A DNA stretch of 64,000 nucleotides from RI-231 sp041394905 (GTDB taxonomy: Bacteria; Acidobacteriota; Terriglobia; Bryobacterales; UBA6623). The translations under genes and the position numbers were made by a program. A model generated the notes under the pieces. That model made no database searches, was not told where the DNA came from, and worked only from the letters and a program-made list of their open reading frames with translations. Position 1 is the stretch's first letter. Each line of letters starts with the position of its first letter. Location: contig JAWKHJ010000003.1 of the NCBI GenBank assembly GCA_041394905.1, positions 310,001 to 374,000 of the forward strand. Direction: 5' to 3'. Shown piece by piece: positions 29,802 to 40,080 of the stretch.

Positions 29802-30212
29802 TCAGGCCGCCGGCGGAAGCTGTGAGAGAAATCGCAAGCCCGCCAAAGCGGCTTCGATCGCCGGGATGAGGTCTTCGGACAAGTGCATTTTCGAGACGAA
29901 CCCCAAAATGCCGGCGGCGAACGCCGCTCGCGCGGTTTCCGGATCGGAGACCGCAGTGAGCATCACGATGGCAGGCTTGGGCACACAATGGGCCAAGATC
30001 GCAGCGGCGGCCTCGATGCCGTTGGTCGGCTCCATCATGAAGTCCGTGACAACGACGCGAGGCTTGAGCTCGAGCGCCGTCGCGACGAGAGCCGATCCGT
30101 CAGCCACTGCGCCCACCACTGCGAATTCCGGCTCCAACAGAAAACGCACATGCTCGCGGACACGTTGGTGATCGTCGGCCAGCAGAACCGTAATGTCGGG
30201 CGCAGATTCCAT
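29802..30212 (-). CDS. Stand-alone receiver protein (NarL-like, no output domain)
   Basis: Intact, 136 residues. All receiver landmarks are present: TVLLADDHQRVREHVRFLLE (acidic pair DD), VVVTDFMMEPTNGIEAAAAI (phospho-Asp), IVMLTAVSDPETA (Thr) and GFVSKMHLSEDLIP (Lys). The DDH start and the NGIEA motif are those of NarL/FixJ-type receivers. The LuxR HTH that should follow is absent and a stop closes the frame cleanly after LRFLSQLPPAA. It may act as a phosphate sink or titrate the kinase encoded at 31371-33486. A weaker operator-like repeat lies 73 bp upstream. Confidence 0.85.
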   Translation of the reverse strand: MESAPDITVLLADDHQRVREHVRFLLEPEFAVVGAVADGSALVATALELKPRVVVTDFMMEPTNGIEAAAAILAHCVPKPAIVMLTAVSDPETARAAFAAGILGFVSKMHLSEDLIPAIEAALAGLRFLSQLPPAA

Positions 30213-30285
30213 CTTGATGCCGTACTGTCAGTCCTGGGGCGTCGCCCTTCAGCTCTATTCAACATCAGCGTGGTCGTTCGGCGAT

Positions 30286-30303
30286 ACTCGAAAAAATTCG
30301 GGC
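30286..30303 (-). promoter_or_regulatory. Operator-like inverted repeat, site 2 (degenerate)
   Basis: Minus strand GCCCG-AATTTTTT-CGAGT, 73 bp upstream of the receiver gene starting at 30212. The outer base of each arm departs from the other sites, so this is the weakest member. Confidence 0.35.
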
Positions 30304-30324
30304 TTGACTCCAGTTTCACGCAAA

Positions 30325-30963
30325 TCACGGCGCGACGATCCCATGTTTTACGGCATAGCGAGCAAGCTCCGCGAGGGTCTTCACACCGAGCTTGTCGGTG
30401 ATGTTGTAACGATGGAATTCGACTGTGCGGGGAGAAAGATCCAACGCTGCGGCCACTTCTTTTACGCTCATACCTTCGGAAAGGAGCTGCAGCACTTCTC
30501 GCTCCTCGGGGTTAGGTGAACGGCCGGATCCGCATCTTTCAGACGGCCGTGACTACCTTTCAGCATGGTGTCCGCGAGTTGCGCGACCACGGTAGCGCCG
30601 GCCCAGCAGCACCTCGCGCAGGGCCGTCAGGACTTCCTCGGGGTCACAGTGTTTGAGGAGGTAGCCGTCCGCGCCAGCGGCCAAGGCTTCGGAGACGAAC
30701 TCGGCGTCGGCGTGCATTGTCAGAATGACCAGTTTGGAGCTGCAGCCTGCCGAGCGCAGTCGCCGCACTGCGTCAATACCGTTGAGCAGTGGCATCGAGA
30801 TGTCGATCAGAATCGCATCGGGGCAATCTGGAGCCGCCTCTTCCAGCAGATGGCGTCCATCATCGACGCACCCGGCCACGTGGAACTCCGGTTCCAGGAT
30901 CTTGCGAATCCCTTCGACAAAGAGTTTATGGTCGTCGGCGATGAGGACCGTCGGCGTCTTCAC
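30325..30963 (-). CDS. NarL/FixJ-family response regulator (receiver + LuxR HTH, one frameshift)
   Basis: Receiver: TPTVLIADDHKLFVEGIRKI, DAILIDISMPLLNGIDAVRR (phospho-Asp), KLVILTMHADAEFVSEALAA and GYLLKHCDPEEVLTAL. A frame change near 30560 leads to the LuxR-type HTH: LTPREREVLQLLSEGMSVKE, then AALDLSPRTVEFHRYNITDK. The stop is at 30327-30325. I prefer the GTG at 30963, which has CTGGAG upstream and gives the usual MKTP-like start; an ATG at 31020 is possible. It is the natural partner of the NarL-family kinase two genes upstream and the only receiver here with a DNA-binding domain. Confidence 0.85.
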
Positions 30964-30998
30964 GTGGGATACTCCAGGGTCAGTGTAACGCCGCAGCT

Positions 30999-31310
30999 CT
31001 AGCGCCGTCGGGATAGGCATCGACTTTCAGAGTCGTGCATATCGATTTGGCAGACCTCTTCCCTGAGGTCGAGCTCGTTCACCACGCGATGGAGGTAAGT
31101 TCGATTGATTCGAAGCTCCTTGGCAGCGTCCGTAAAAGAGGCGTTCGCCTTCACCAGGGCTGTCAAGATGATGCCCCGCTTCGCTTTCCAGACTCTGTGG
31201 TGGTAGCCGTCCTGCGGTTCATTCGCCGCGTCTCGAGCGCGGAGTCCATCGTGTGATGGAGCAACCCGCCGTTCTTCCTGCGAGGGAATGCCACCTGCAC
31301 CTCTGCGCAT
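30999..31310 (-). CDS. Small Fis/HTH_8-type DNA-binding protein
   Basis: 103 residues. The recognisable part (about residues 40-82) is AKRGIILTALVKANASFTDA followed by AKELRINRTYLHRVVNELDL. This matches the Fis-type helix-turn-helix found at the C-terminus of NtrC-family activators ('teaA..Lgi.rtylhr'). No AAA+ or receiver domain precedes it; the first 35 residues are basic and unlike any domain I know. A stand-alone HTH of this type could be a Fis-like DNA-bending or silencing protein. It sits between the kinase and its regulator and has an operator-like repeat 37 bp upstream (31348-31365). Confidence 0.65.
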   Translation of the reverse strand: MRRGAGGIPSQEERRVAPSHDGLRARDAANEPQDGYHHRVWKAKRGIILTALVKANASFTDAAKELRINRTYLHRVVNELDLREEVCQIDMHDSESRCLSRRR

Positions 31311-31347
31311 GCAAGTCCGAGTTTAGGATGCTAGGGCGTATGAGGGT

Positions 31348-31365
31348 CCTGGTAAATTTTCGGGG
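31348..31365 (-). promoter_or_regulatory. Operator-like inverted repeat, site 3
   Basis: Minus strand CCCCG-AAAATTTA-CCAGG, 37 bp upstream of the Fis-like gene and 6 bp past the kinase stop. Confidence 0.55.
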
Positions 31366-31370
31366 TTTGA

Positions 31371-33486
31371 CTAACTCTTGCTGGGCAGCTCGGACATGCC
31401 CGGATGCCGATCGGCCGATGCGTTCCGCTCCAGCCTGACACGAACGACTGTGCCGCCGCCCGGTTGCGCTTGGAGCTCCAGATTGCCGCCGATCAAGCGC
31501 GTCCGTTCTTCCATGCTCACCAGGCCGAGAGAGCGTCCACGGCGGACGTCGGCCAAGTCGAATCCTTTGCCATGATCGGTCACTTCGAGGACCAACTCGT
31601 CGTCCGGCGCGGTCCGGACTGCAATAGTCACGCTATCCGTACCGGAGTGTTTGACGGCGTTCCATAGGGCCTCCTGCGCGATGCGGTACAGCCCCAAGGC
31701 GGTTCTACGCGGGAGCTCGGCGACCGGGTCATCGGCTTCGACACGCACTTCGATTCCGGTCGCCCGCTGCACCTCCGCGGCGTTCGATCGCAAGGCCGGC
31801 ACGAGGCCGAGCCGATCCAAGACCGCTGGGTGCAACTCGTGCGAGATCGTTCTAGCGGTTTCGGCCACGAGCCGGACTTCTTCTTCGGCTCGCTTCACAT
31901 CGTCCAGCACGCCCGCCGCCGTGATCGCCGGGTTGCGCGCCAACACGGCCAAGTCGAGCTTGACCGCCACCAGATCCTGGACTAATCCGTCGTGCAAGTC
32001 GCGCGCGATTCGGCGCTGCTCCTCCTCCCGCGCCGTCATCAGTCGCGCCGCCAAGTCGCGGATCTCGTCACGGTTCTTCTCGATCATCTCGTGCGCGCGA
32101 ATCTTCTCGGTCACGTCCGTGACGAAGGCGACGGCGTACGGGCCGCCCGTCGCCTCAAAGTGCCCGAGCCCGACTTCAATTGGAAATTCGCGGCCATCCT
32201 TCGCGAGGCCGAATAGAGACATGTTCACGCCCATCGGCCGACTGACCGGATGCTCGAAGAAACTCTCCTGATGCCCGCGATGGATCCTTCGGAAGCGCTT
32301 CGGGAGGAGCATGCCTAGCGTCCTTCCCAGAAGCTCCGCCCGCTCATAGCCGAACATCCGCTCCAGCGCCTGGTTGACGGCCTGAATCCGGTTGGACCGG
32401 TCGATGGCCACGATGCCTAGCGGAGCCGCTTCCACCAGGGCGAGGTTGCGCGCATCGCTGTCGCGCAGAGCGGCCTCCGCCTTGCGCTGTTCCGTTACGT
32501 CAATGCCCACGCCGATCACGTGCGTCACCGAGCCGGCGGCGTTCGTCAGGACGGTGTTGGACCAAGAGACGCGAACGCGGGATCCGTCCTTGCGCCGCCA
32601 TTCGTTCTCGAATTGGTTCGGGTAGCGGCCCGCCAACAGGTCGTCGAAGACCTTCTGCACGCGGCCGCGCTGGTCCGCCGGGATCAGGTTCCAAACGAGG
32701 CCTCCGCGGATCTCGCTCAACCTGCGTCCGGCTGCACGTTCGCAGGCGCGGTTGAATCGGAGGATCCGGCCGGCTCGGTCCATGACCACGACGAGCGCAT
32801 GCGCGGCGTCGAGAACCGCCTCGACGAAATCGCGTTCGTCGCGCGCCTGAAGCTCCGCCGCCTCCCTTTCGCTGACCGCAATCTGCAGTTGCTCGTGACT
32901 CGCCTCGAGCTCCGCATAGGCCTGCTCCAACTCCGCGACGGCCTTTTCTCGGTCTTCTTCCAGGGTGCGCAGGCGGGCCGCAAACAGACCTCGCGCCTGA
33001 TCGTGGGCCGCGGCCTCGAGCTCTGACCGCAAAGCGGCTATCTCCTCCTCTAGGCTCTTCTTGCGATTCTCGACGGCGGCCGGCGAAAGCGTGTCGGCCG
33101 GCGTGGCAGCGCGTTTCGACCGAGGCTTCTCGAGCCCGTCGCCTCCTCAAATCGAATTTCGATGCAGGAGTCGCCCTTGGATGAGAAGTCCGCGAAACGG
33201 TGATGTCGACGGTTCTGGGTTCACCGTCGCGAAGGAAGCGCACGCCGCGCCGGTGAACCGCCTTGCGCGAGCTGAGCGCCTTCTTCGTCAGCTCGACGAC
33301 CACCGTGCGAAGCATCGGACATATGACATTCTGAAGTTGCAGGCTGGCGACGCCGGGTGCAAACTCGACGTAGACGCCCGGCTGCCCCAAGAACTCGAGG
33401 ATCGCCAGATCTTCGCCTACGACGAAGCCCGCCTCGACCGGCGCGCGGGTCGCGGTTTCATCGTGCCTGGTTTTTCTCGCCGGCAT
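31371..33486 (-). CDS. PAS-containing NarL-family sensor histidine kinase (one frameshift)
   Basis: The N-terminal 100 residues (start 33486; FLGQPGVYVEFAPGVASLQL; RKAVHRRGVRFLRDGEPRTV) resemble the linker after CheR in CheB/CheR fusions. A frame change near 33070 leads into a coiled coil (LEEDREKAVAELEQAYAELE). Two PAS domains follow (AHALVVVMDRAGRILRFNRA; LGIVAIDRSNRIQAVNQALE). The HisKA_3 motif EEQRRIARDLHDGLVQDLVA carries the phospho-accepting His, and the HATPase_c domain has ALWNAVKHSGTDS and VTDHGKGFDLADV. No TM segment is visible, so it is probably cytoplasmic, with PAS domains as sensors. It likely phosphorylates the NarL-type regulator at 30325. Confidence 0.88.
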
Positions 33487-33506
33487 TTCCGGGCAAGCCT
33501 ACCTCG

Positions 33507-36500
33507 CTATGGCTCCGAGCGGGACGTCCTTGGTTCCCGTTGCTTGGCGCCCTTGGGGCGAAGCGTTAAGGTCGGCCCCTCCTTCCCCGCCCCTTCGAAC
33601 GTCTTCAGCGTCAGGGCGACGACCTTCCCGTCGGCCTTGATCGGACCTACTCGCGTCCGCAACCCCGGCCCTTGGTCTTTGCCATTTCGGACCCGCAGAT
33701 CAAACTCCTCCGGCATCCCACGGGAGCAGACGCGCCGCAAGTGTTCCTGGACCGTCCTTCGGTCGGCCGCTTCCAGAAAGTCAAGGATGCTCTCGCCAAG
33801 CCCTGCTTGCTGTGCAAGACTCACGGCCGTGCGGTTCAAAAACAAGAGCCCGGCCTATACAGGCTGCCAGAATGAAGTCCGGCGCTTCCTCGACCAGTTC
33901 GCGCCATCCTTTCGCGGATTCGGACAACGCCTCGCGGCCGCGTTTAGCTTCGTCGATGTCGACAAACGCCAGAATAGCGCCATCGATCCTGTTGTCTTCG
34001 GTCTTGTAGGGCCGAACTCGCATCGAGTACCAGCGGCCCGAGGAGTCCCGGACCTCGGTCTCCAGCGGCGTGAAGCTGTCGACGACCTCCTCCACCTTCT
34101 CGGCGAGATTCGGGACGTCGATCTTGAGGTTGATGTCGCTGACGGGCCGTCCCACGTCGCCCGGAATCAGGTTCAAGGCCTTCTGGGCGCCGGGAGTGAA
34201 GCGCTGGATGCGCAGCTCGCGGTCGAGCATCAGATAGACGATGTCGATCGAGGTAAGCAGGTTGTTGAGGTCGTTGTTGGCTTTCGCCAGCTCCGCGTTG
34301 CGTGTGTGCAACTCTTCGTTGACGGTCGTGAGCTCTTCGTTGGTGGCCTGAAGCTCTTCTTGCCGTCTCGAGCTCTTCATTCGTGCTTTGCAGCTCTGTT
34401 GCTGGAGAGAATCTCCTCGTTCGCGGGATTGCAGCTCCTCGTTCGTCGCTTCCTGCTCTTCGATGATGTGGTGCAGCTCGTCGCGGGTTTGAAGCCAATC
34501 TTCTTTGAGCGCCGCGATCTGTTGTTCCGCGGCAGTGGATTTTTTCGACGGCTTGCTGGGTTCGATGCCCAGCTTGCCTTCCGCGGCGAGCTCGCTCGGA
34601 GGCCGAACCTCAAACAAAATCAGATAATGCCTCTGTTGTGTCTTGCCTCCGTCCAAGGGAGCGACGCCGAGCGTAACGTCTCGTACCTCGCCGTTCGTTC
34701 GAACGCGCACGTTCTCTGGCGGACGGGCGCTCCGTCCTGCTTACTCGGCAAACGCCGTCCGAAGCGCGCCGGTTGTGGTCTCTGCGAGCCATTCGAAAGC
34801 ACGTTCAGGCTGGCCTCCCCAGGCGGTGGCTCGAGGAACGGCCCCGTGCGTCCGCGGAAGTGTACGATGTCATGCGTTTCATTCACCACGACGCCGGGCG
34901 GGGCGTAGCGGCTTAGCACGAGCTGATCCGCCTGCCGGCCGATTTCAGGCCCGACCGGGCGTCGCGGAGCGGCGGCTCTTGGACCTGACGCCGTATCGAG
35001 GGCCGACTCGCTCGGACCGAACTCGAGCGCAGGCCGCGCCACCGTGGGAACTCGGGTAGATCCGCGCTTCTTGTCGATCTGGCGGGAATAAGGTTCAGGC
35101 CGCCGACCGTCTCGGAGCTCCCGATCAGCAGCATGCCGGTGGGCTTGAGAGCATAGTGAAACGTCGCCAGCAAGCGTTTTTGGAGGTTTGAGGCGAGGTA
35201 GATGAGGACGTTGCGGCAACTGACAAGATCGAGCCTCGAGAAAGGAGGGTCCTTGACGCGCTCAACTGCGAAGATGACAAGTCGCGCACGCGCTTGCTAA
35301 TGCGATAGCCGTCCGTAGTCTTGGTGAAGTACGCCCGCAAGCGCTCGGGGGACACGTCCGCCGCGATGTTCTCGCGGTAGCGGCCCTCGCGCGCCTTTTC
35401 GATTGCATCTTTGTCGACGTCGGTGGCGAAGATTTGGATCGGCGAAGTGACGCCGCGCTTCTCCATGGCTTCGAGCAGACAGATGGCGATGGAGTAGGCC
35501 TCCTCGCCGCTGGAACATCCAGCCACCCAAACGCGGACCGGATCGTTGGGCTCGCGTCCTTCGAGGATCTTCGGTATGACGGCGTCGGATAGCGCCTGAA
35601 ACGTGTCCGGATCCCGAAAGAATCCCGTCACGTTGATCAACAGATCCTTCGACAAGGCCTCCACTTCCGCGGGGTCCTGGCGGAGACGCGCGACGTAGGC
35701 CTCCAGCGAGTCGATCTGGCGGAGCAGCATGCGGCGCGAGATCCGGCGCTTGATCGTAGTGGGCTTGTAGCACGAGAAGTCCACGCCGCCGGACGTCCGG
35801 ATGAGCGAAAAAACCTTGGCGAGTTGGTCCCGCGGTCCGGGCTGCTCTTCGAGATCCGGCGGCGCTTGTTTGACGTAGGGGTGGCGTGCGACGCGGGCGA
35901 GCTGCCGTGCGATCTCGGGGGGCGGCAGGATGAAGTCGGCCGCGCCTGGCTCGGCGCTGGCGCTGCGCGGCATGTCGGAATACTTGGCCGAACGCTCGTC
36001 CTGCGCGAATGTCACGCCTCCCGCGGCTTTGATCGCCGCCAAGCCCAGCGTTCCGTCCGTGCCGGTTCCCGAGAGGATGACGCCGATCGCCTGGCTTCCA
36101 CGCTTCTCCGCAAGCGAGCGCAGAAACGAATCGATTACCATCACCGGCCGCCGGCCTTGCGGGATCGCCTTGGTGACCAGATATCCGTCGCTCAAGGACA
36201 GAGACATGTTGGGCGGGATGACGTAGACGTGGTTGGCGCTGAGGGCCGTGCGCTTCCCCGCTTCTTTCACCGGCATGCGGGTGGCGCGCGCCAGCAGTTC
36301 GCTGAGCATGCTCTTGTGGGTGTGGCTGAGATGGGAGACCAGCACGAACGCCATGCCCGTGTCGTCCGGAAGGCCTTCGAGTAGCTCGGTAAAAGCTTCC
36401 AGGCCGCCCGCGGAGGCGCCAACGCCGACCACCGGGACATGGGCGGCCTCTAGCGGTCGAACCGCCCGCTTCTTCGCGGCCTTCTTCGGCGCAGGCGTCT

Positions 36501-36564
36501 TAGTCTCGGCAGGCTCTTGAGAGCGCCCCTTGACTGCCTTTGACGCTTTCTTCTTTCGAGCCAT
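33507..36564 (-). CDS. CheB-CheR fusion protein with C-terminal coiled coil and PAS domains (several frameshifts)
   Basis: The start is MARKKKASKAVKG (ATG at 36564) with a basic tail. The CheB methylesterase domain has VVGVGASAGGLEAFTELLEG (Ser), VLVSHLSHTHKS (His) and ILSGTGTDGTLGLAAIKAAG (Asp). The CheR methyltransferase has INVTGFFRDPDTFQALSD, RVWVAGCSSGEEAYSIAICL and IFATDVDKDAIEKAREGRY. After a frame change near 35270 come the remaining CheR motifs (RLDLVSCRNVLIYLASNLQK; ALKPTGMLLIGSSETVGGL). Further frames encode a linker, a coiled coil (EEQEATNEELQS; QATNEELTTVNEELHTRNAE) and PAS domains (DIVYLMLDRELRIQRFTPGA). Changes also lie near 35085, 34800, 34390 and 33850. Such fusions usually act outside chemotaxis, often next to kinases as here. 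Confidence 0.87.
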
Positions 36565-36681
36565 CCGTCGCCTAATCTTACTGCACGCGAATGCGAGTTC
36601 CCACACTCGGCAGGAAAAGGACGATACAGCATTCGCGCAGACACATTTTTCGACAACTCGCGACAAAAAAAATCGCAACAA

Positions 36682-36699
36682 CCCCGAAGATTTCCGGGT
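36682..36699 (+). promoter_or_regulatory. Operator-like inverted repeat, site 4
   Basis: CCCCG-AAGATTTC-CGGGT, 49 bp upstream of the receiver gene at 36749, in the divergent region shared with the CheB/CheR fusion (start 36564). It could control both directions. Confidence 0.55.
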
Positions 36700-36748
36700 A
36701 TTTTCCCAGGCTCCCGAGGCCTAGCCTGTTCCTAAGAGCACGGGACCA

Positions 36749-37150
36749 ATGCCCCCAGCAGACCGAAAACGTTCCAGCCTATCCGTCCTGCTCATTGCGG
36801 AGGATCGGCTGATCGGCGGGGACTTGGCGGTCACTCTCGAGGAGATGGGCTACGGCGTCATCATGACGTCGATCAACGGCGCGCTCGCGTCGGGGTTTTC
36901 TTCGTCGGCGGACCTGGTGGTGATTGACGTTGCCGCTGTGAGGCGCGGGGATGCGGTCGAGACTGGCGGCCGAATCGGCCGCTGGTTGGGTCGCCCGGTC
37001 GTTTATTTGGTTGATGACGACAACGAGGCGTCTCGCGTCGGGGAACAGTCCCCTGGGACACCCTGCGTCATGTGGCCGTTTCCCCCGCGCGCATTGAATG
37101 ACGCGCTCCAGCGGGCGCTGGACGCCACGCACGCCGGGCCCCACTCCTAG
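36749..37150 (+). CDS. Atypical stand-alone receiver (Lys replaced)
   Basis: 133 residues. Receiver-like strands are LSVLLIAEDRLIGGDLAVTL (E-D pair), ADLVVIDVAAVRRGD (Asp in the phospho position) and PVVYLVDDDNEASRV. The usual Lys-Pro is replaced by CVMWPFPPRALNDALQ: Met replaces Lys and WPF follows. The same WPF signature is in the receiver at 48530, where Lys is kept. With Lys absent, normal phosphotransfer signalling is doubtful. An operator-like repeat is 49 bp upstream. Confidence 0.7.
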   Translation: MPPADRKRSSLSVLLIAEDRLIGGDLAVTLEEMGYGVIMTSINGALASGFSSSADLVVIDVAAVRRGDAVETGGRIGRWLGRPVVYLVDDDNEASRVGEQSPGTPCVMWPFPPRALNDALQRALDATHAGPHS

Positions 37151-37171
37151 CGAAACAAAGGTTTAATACGC

Positions 37172-37555
37172 ATGAGACATGTAGATTCTGCTTCCGTGAT
37201 TTGGGTCGGTTCAAGAGGGGGAGAGACGTTTCGCGGGCTTGCTGCGGACCTGCGCCGCCGAGGATTCAGCGTCGAAGTCTGCGAGAGCGTGGATGCGCTT
37301 CCCGAAACACTGCACCGAACGCCGAGAGCAGTGCTCATCCTGCGCGAAGAGGGCGGCGCATCGCTCACGGACGCCGCGTTGGCGGCTTTGGAATCGACGT
37401 ATCGCTCCGTCCCTATCGTGGTGCTCGCCGAGGAATCAGCCTTCGGACGGTACTACGAGCTGATGGTGCGGGGCGTTCGGCACTTCTTCAGCCTCAGAGA
37501 GTCCCCGGCGCAGATCGGCCGCGCAGTCCAACACACTGCGGCCCACGCAGCCTGA
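37172..37555 (+). CDS. Degenerate receiver-like protein
   Basis: 127 residues with a receiver-like alternation of strands and helices (ASVIWVGSRGGETFRGLAAD; RAVLILREEGGASLTDAALA; VPIVVLAEESAFGRYYELMV; GVRHFFSLRESPAQIGRAVQ). None of the three acidic pocket residues or the Lys is in place. It starts 22 bases after the preceding receiver gene and ends 25 bases before the ECF sigma gene, so the three are probably one transcript. A non-phosphorylated protein-interaction role, perhaps on the sigma factor, is a reasonable guess. Confidence 0.55.
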   Translation: MRHVDSASVIWVGSRGGETFRGLAADLRRRGFSVEVCESVDALPETLHRTPRAVLILREEGGASLTDAALAALESTYRSVPIVVLAEESAFGRYYELMVRGVRHFFSLRESPAQIGRAVQHTAAHAA

Positions 37556-37579
37556 GGACAGCCCAAGACGGAGCGGAGA

Positions 37580-38095
37580 ATGAGTGTGACCAGGGCTGAA
37601 TATCAATCCGCATACGATGCGGAATTTCGTCACACGGTTCGGTCGCTCTTGGTGCGAGGCGCGGCTGCGAGTGACGCCGAGGACGTGGCGCAAGCCGCCT
37701 GGATGCGCGGCTGGGAGAAGCGTGAAGCACTGCGCGAGCCCGCGAGTGTAGGCGCTTGGATCCGCACGATCGCGCTGAATATCCTGCGAAGCAATTTTCG
37801 CCAGGCCCGGAAGCTCGAGTTCCTCTCGGAGGTGGAAACCGCGACAAGTCCACAGCCGATCGTAAGCCGCATCGACGCGCGCCGTGCGCTGCTCCGTTGC
37901 GCCGCGTCGGATCGTGCGCTGCTCGAGGACCTCTACCTTCGGGGATACACGAGCGTAGAGACCGCACGGCGGCACGCGCTGACTCCCGGCGCGGTGCGGG
38001 TGCGTACCTTCCGGGTGAAACAACGGCTGCAAGGACTCTTGAGACCTTCCTTGCGCTCGCGATCCGAAGCCTCAACGATCCGGCCCGCGCGCTGA
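37580..38095 (+). CDS. ECF-family sigma factor
   Basis: 171 residues. Region 2 is EFRHTVRSLLVRGAAASDAE, then DVAQAAWMRGWEKREAL and VGAWIRTIALNILRSNFRQA. Region 4 is RALLRCAASDRALLEDLYLR, with a helix-turn-helix around YTSVETARRHALTPGAVRVR. The spacing and the short linker between the two regions fit group 4 sigma factors. No anti-sigma gene follows; the neighbours are two atypical receivers upstream and a TIGR03437 protein downstream. The C-terminal 20 residues (RPSLRSRSEASTIRPAR) are unstructured. Confidence 0.85.
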   Translation: MSVTRAEYQSAYDAEFRHTVRSLLVRGAAASDAEDVAQAAWMRGWEKREALREPASVGAWIRTIALNILRSNFRQARKLEFLSEVETATSPQPIVSRIDARRALLRCAASDRALLEDLYLRGYTSVETARRHALTPGAVRVRTFRVKQRLQGLLRPSLRSRSEASTIRPAR

Positions 38096-38169
38096 GACGC
38101 GCCGCCCAGGATCGGGCGGACTTCATTTGGAGGTCTCTTTCGATGTTCCTTAGCGACGGAGATTCCACC

Positions 38170-40080
38170 ATGATTCGACAGCACGCGATCTTATGGGCAG
38201 GGCGAGCCGTGCTCGCCGGAACACTTGTCCTGACTACCGGAGGGGTCGTTGCGCAGGGCCCCCCGTCCATTGCGCCGAATGGCGTCGTCAACGGGGCCAG
38301 CTTTCGACCCGCCGACTTCCCCGGCGCCGAACTGGCGCCAGGTTCCCTGGTGTCGATCTTCGGGACGGGTCTGGGCCCCCAAGGGGGAGTGCAGGCCACG
38401 CAATTCCCGCTGCCGGAGGAACTCGGTCCCATTCGCACCCGAGTGCGCATCAATGACCAGCTCATGTGCCGGCTGCTTTACGTCTCCGATACCCAAGTGA
38501 ACTGCCAGTTGCCTGCGGGCCTTGCCGGCAACCACATCCGGTTGCGCGTCGTCACGTCGGCCGGCCAGAGCAACGAAATTGAGGTCCCTTTCGGGCCGAA
38601 CGGCTGCGGTTTGTTCACGCGCGCCCGCAACGGCCGTGGTCCTTTGTTGGCTCAGAACTTCGAGGATGCGCCTAATCCTCAAAACCGCTTCCGCCTCAAC
38701 GCGGGTGACAACTCTGCCCGTCCGGGGCAGATCATGGTCTTGTGGGGCACCGGTTTGGGGGAGACGACTCCGCCGGTCGACGACGGCGAACCGACGCCCG
38801 GTCAATCACCGGCTGCGGCGCCCCCCGAAGTTTTCGTCGGCGGCGTGCAGGCCCAAGTCCAGTATGCGGGGCGCGCGCCAGGTTTCGCGGGCCTCGATCA
38901 AATTCAAATCGTCGTGCCGCCCAACGCTCCGTAAGGGTGCGCAGTGCCTGTGCATCTGCGCCAGCGCGATCGTACGAGCAACATAGGAACGGTCGCCATC
39001 AACAGGGCTCAAGCCCGCTGCCGTGACGCTTTCAGCACGATCGTCCCCGGAGAGACCTTTGGTCAGGTCGTGCTTGCAAGCGGCCTCGGTCGGCTGGGAC
39101 GCGGACAGCTTGGTCCGGCGCCCGGCTTTGGCGGACCGTATCCTCCGCGGCCCAACCCGTTCGACCCGCCAGGACCGAACCGCGGACCCGGCGGAGGCGT
39201 GCGCTCCGGCTTCGGCGGCGTAGGCCCGAACGGCATCGGCCCCTACGGAATCCATCCCGGGATTCCGCCGTTTGCCGGCGGGGTAACCGCAACCGCGGGA
39301 GGAGGCGGGAACGGTCACGGTCCCGGCGGCCCGGGCAAACAATCACCACTCCGGGACCGAACGTGGCTCTTGGCCAGTTCGTACGCCTGAGTGCGGACGC
39401 AGACCTCGACATCGGCATCCCGCCGGCGGCGACCGACAGTTGCAACAGCTACCCGGTCGGTCCCTATGGCGTCTTGGATCTAATTCGCGGCCCAGCGGAG
39501 CGGCTGGATGCCGGCAGTTTGCTGATCGAAGGTCCAGGCGTCAATCTGACGCTGAACCCGATCTACACTGCGAACGGCCCATTCTACGTCGCGCCATTGC
39601 CCGGGCCGCTCGAGCAAGGGACGTACGACGCTGAAGGCATCGGCGGACCCGACGTCGGCCCGTTCGGGCCCTCAACCGTGAACGTGCCTGCGCTCGTCAG
39701 CGTCAGCAACTCGCTACCGGCTGGAACACAGATTAGTCGGAGCCAAAGTCTGACGATTAGCTGGACCGGCGGCGCGGCGTCCGATCTGGTCATCCTCCAC
39801 GGCCCGCGTTCTCGGTTCCGCCGGAGGTTCCCCGCCCGATCTTGATCCGGCCGGCTATCGCTCGCAGGCGTTCGTTTGCACGACAACCGCCGGTGCGATG
39901 AGCTTTACGATCCCGTCCTACGTGCTCGACCTGCTGCCCGACGGCCTGTTCACGCTGAACGTGACGCACATGCCGCCTGCAGAAGGTGTGGCGCGGTTTG
40001 AAGCGAGCGGCCTCGACCTCGGAGGCGTGTTCCGCTGGCTGGACACGACAACATTTCTGGACCTCGAGCTTGTTCCTTGA
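38170..40080 (+). CDS. TIGR03437-family secreted protein (three frameshifts)
   Basis: The signal is MIRQHAILWAGRAVLAGTLV to GGVVAQ. The Solibacter-type repeat begins NGVVNGASFRPADFPGAELA and includes GSLVSIFGTGLGPQGGVQA, LLYVSDTQVNCQLPAGLAG and IMVLWGTGLGETTPPVDDGE. It ends GLDQIQIVVPPNAP. Past a frame change near 38925 comes a Gly/Pro-rich low-complexity region (about 39100-39340). After further changes near 39350 and 39810 a beta-rich C-terminal part follows (SLPAGTQISRSQSLTISWTG; AEGVARFEASGLDLGGVFRW) to the stop at 40080. TIGR03437 domains are largely confined to Solibacter relatives and occur at the ends of secreted proteins. The role is unknown. An ATG at 38143 is an alternative start. 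Confidence 0.82.

Noticed and set aside
33061..34908. 615-residue open frame on the plus strand
   Set aside because: It is antisense to the kinase and CheB/CheR genes, both of which have strong family motifs. Its sequence is low-complexity Arg/Leu/Val-rich with no domain, a product of high GC.
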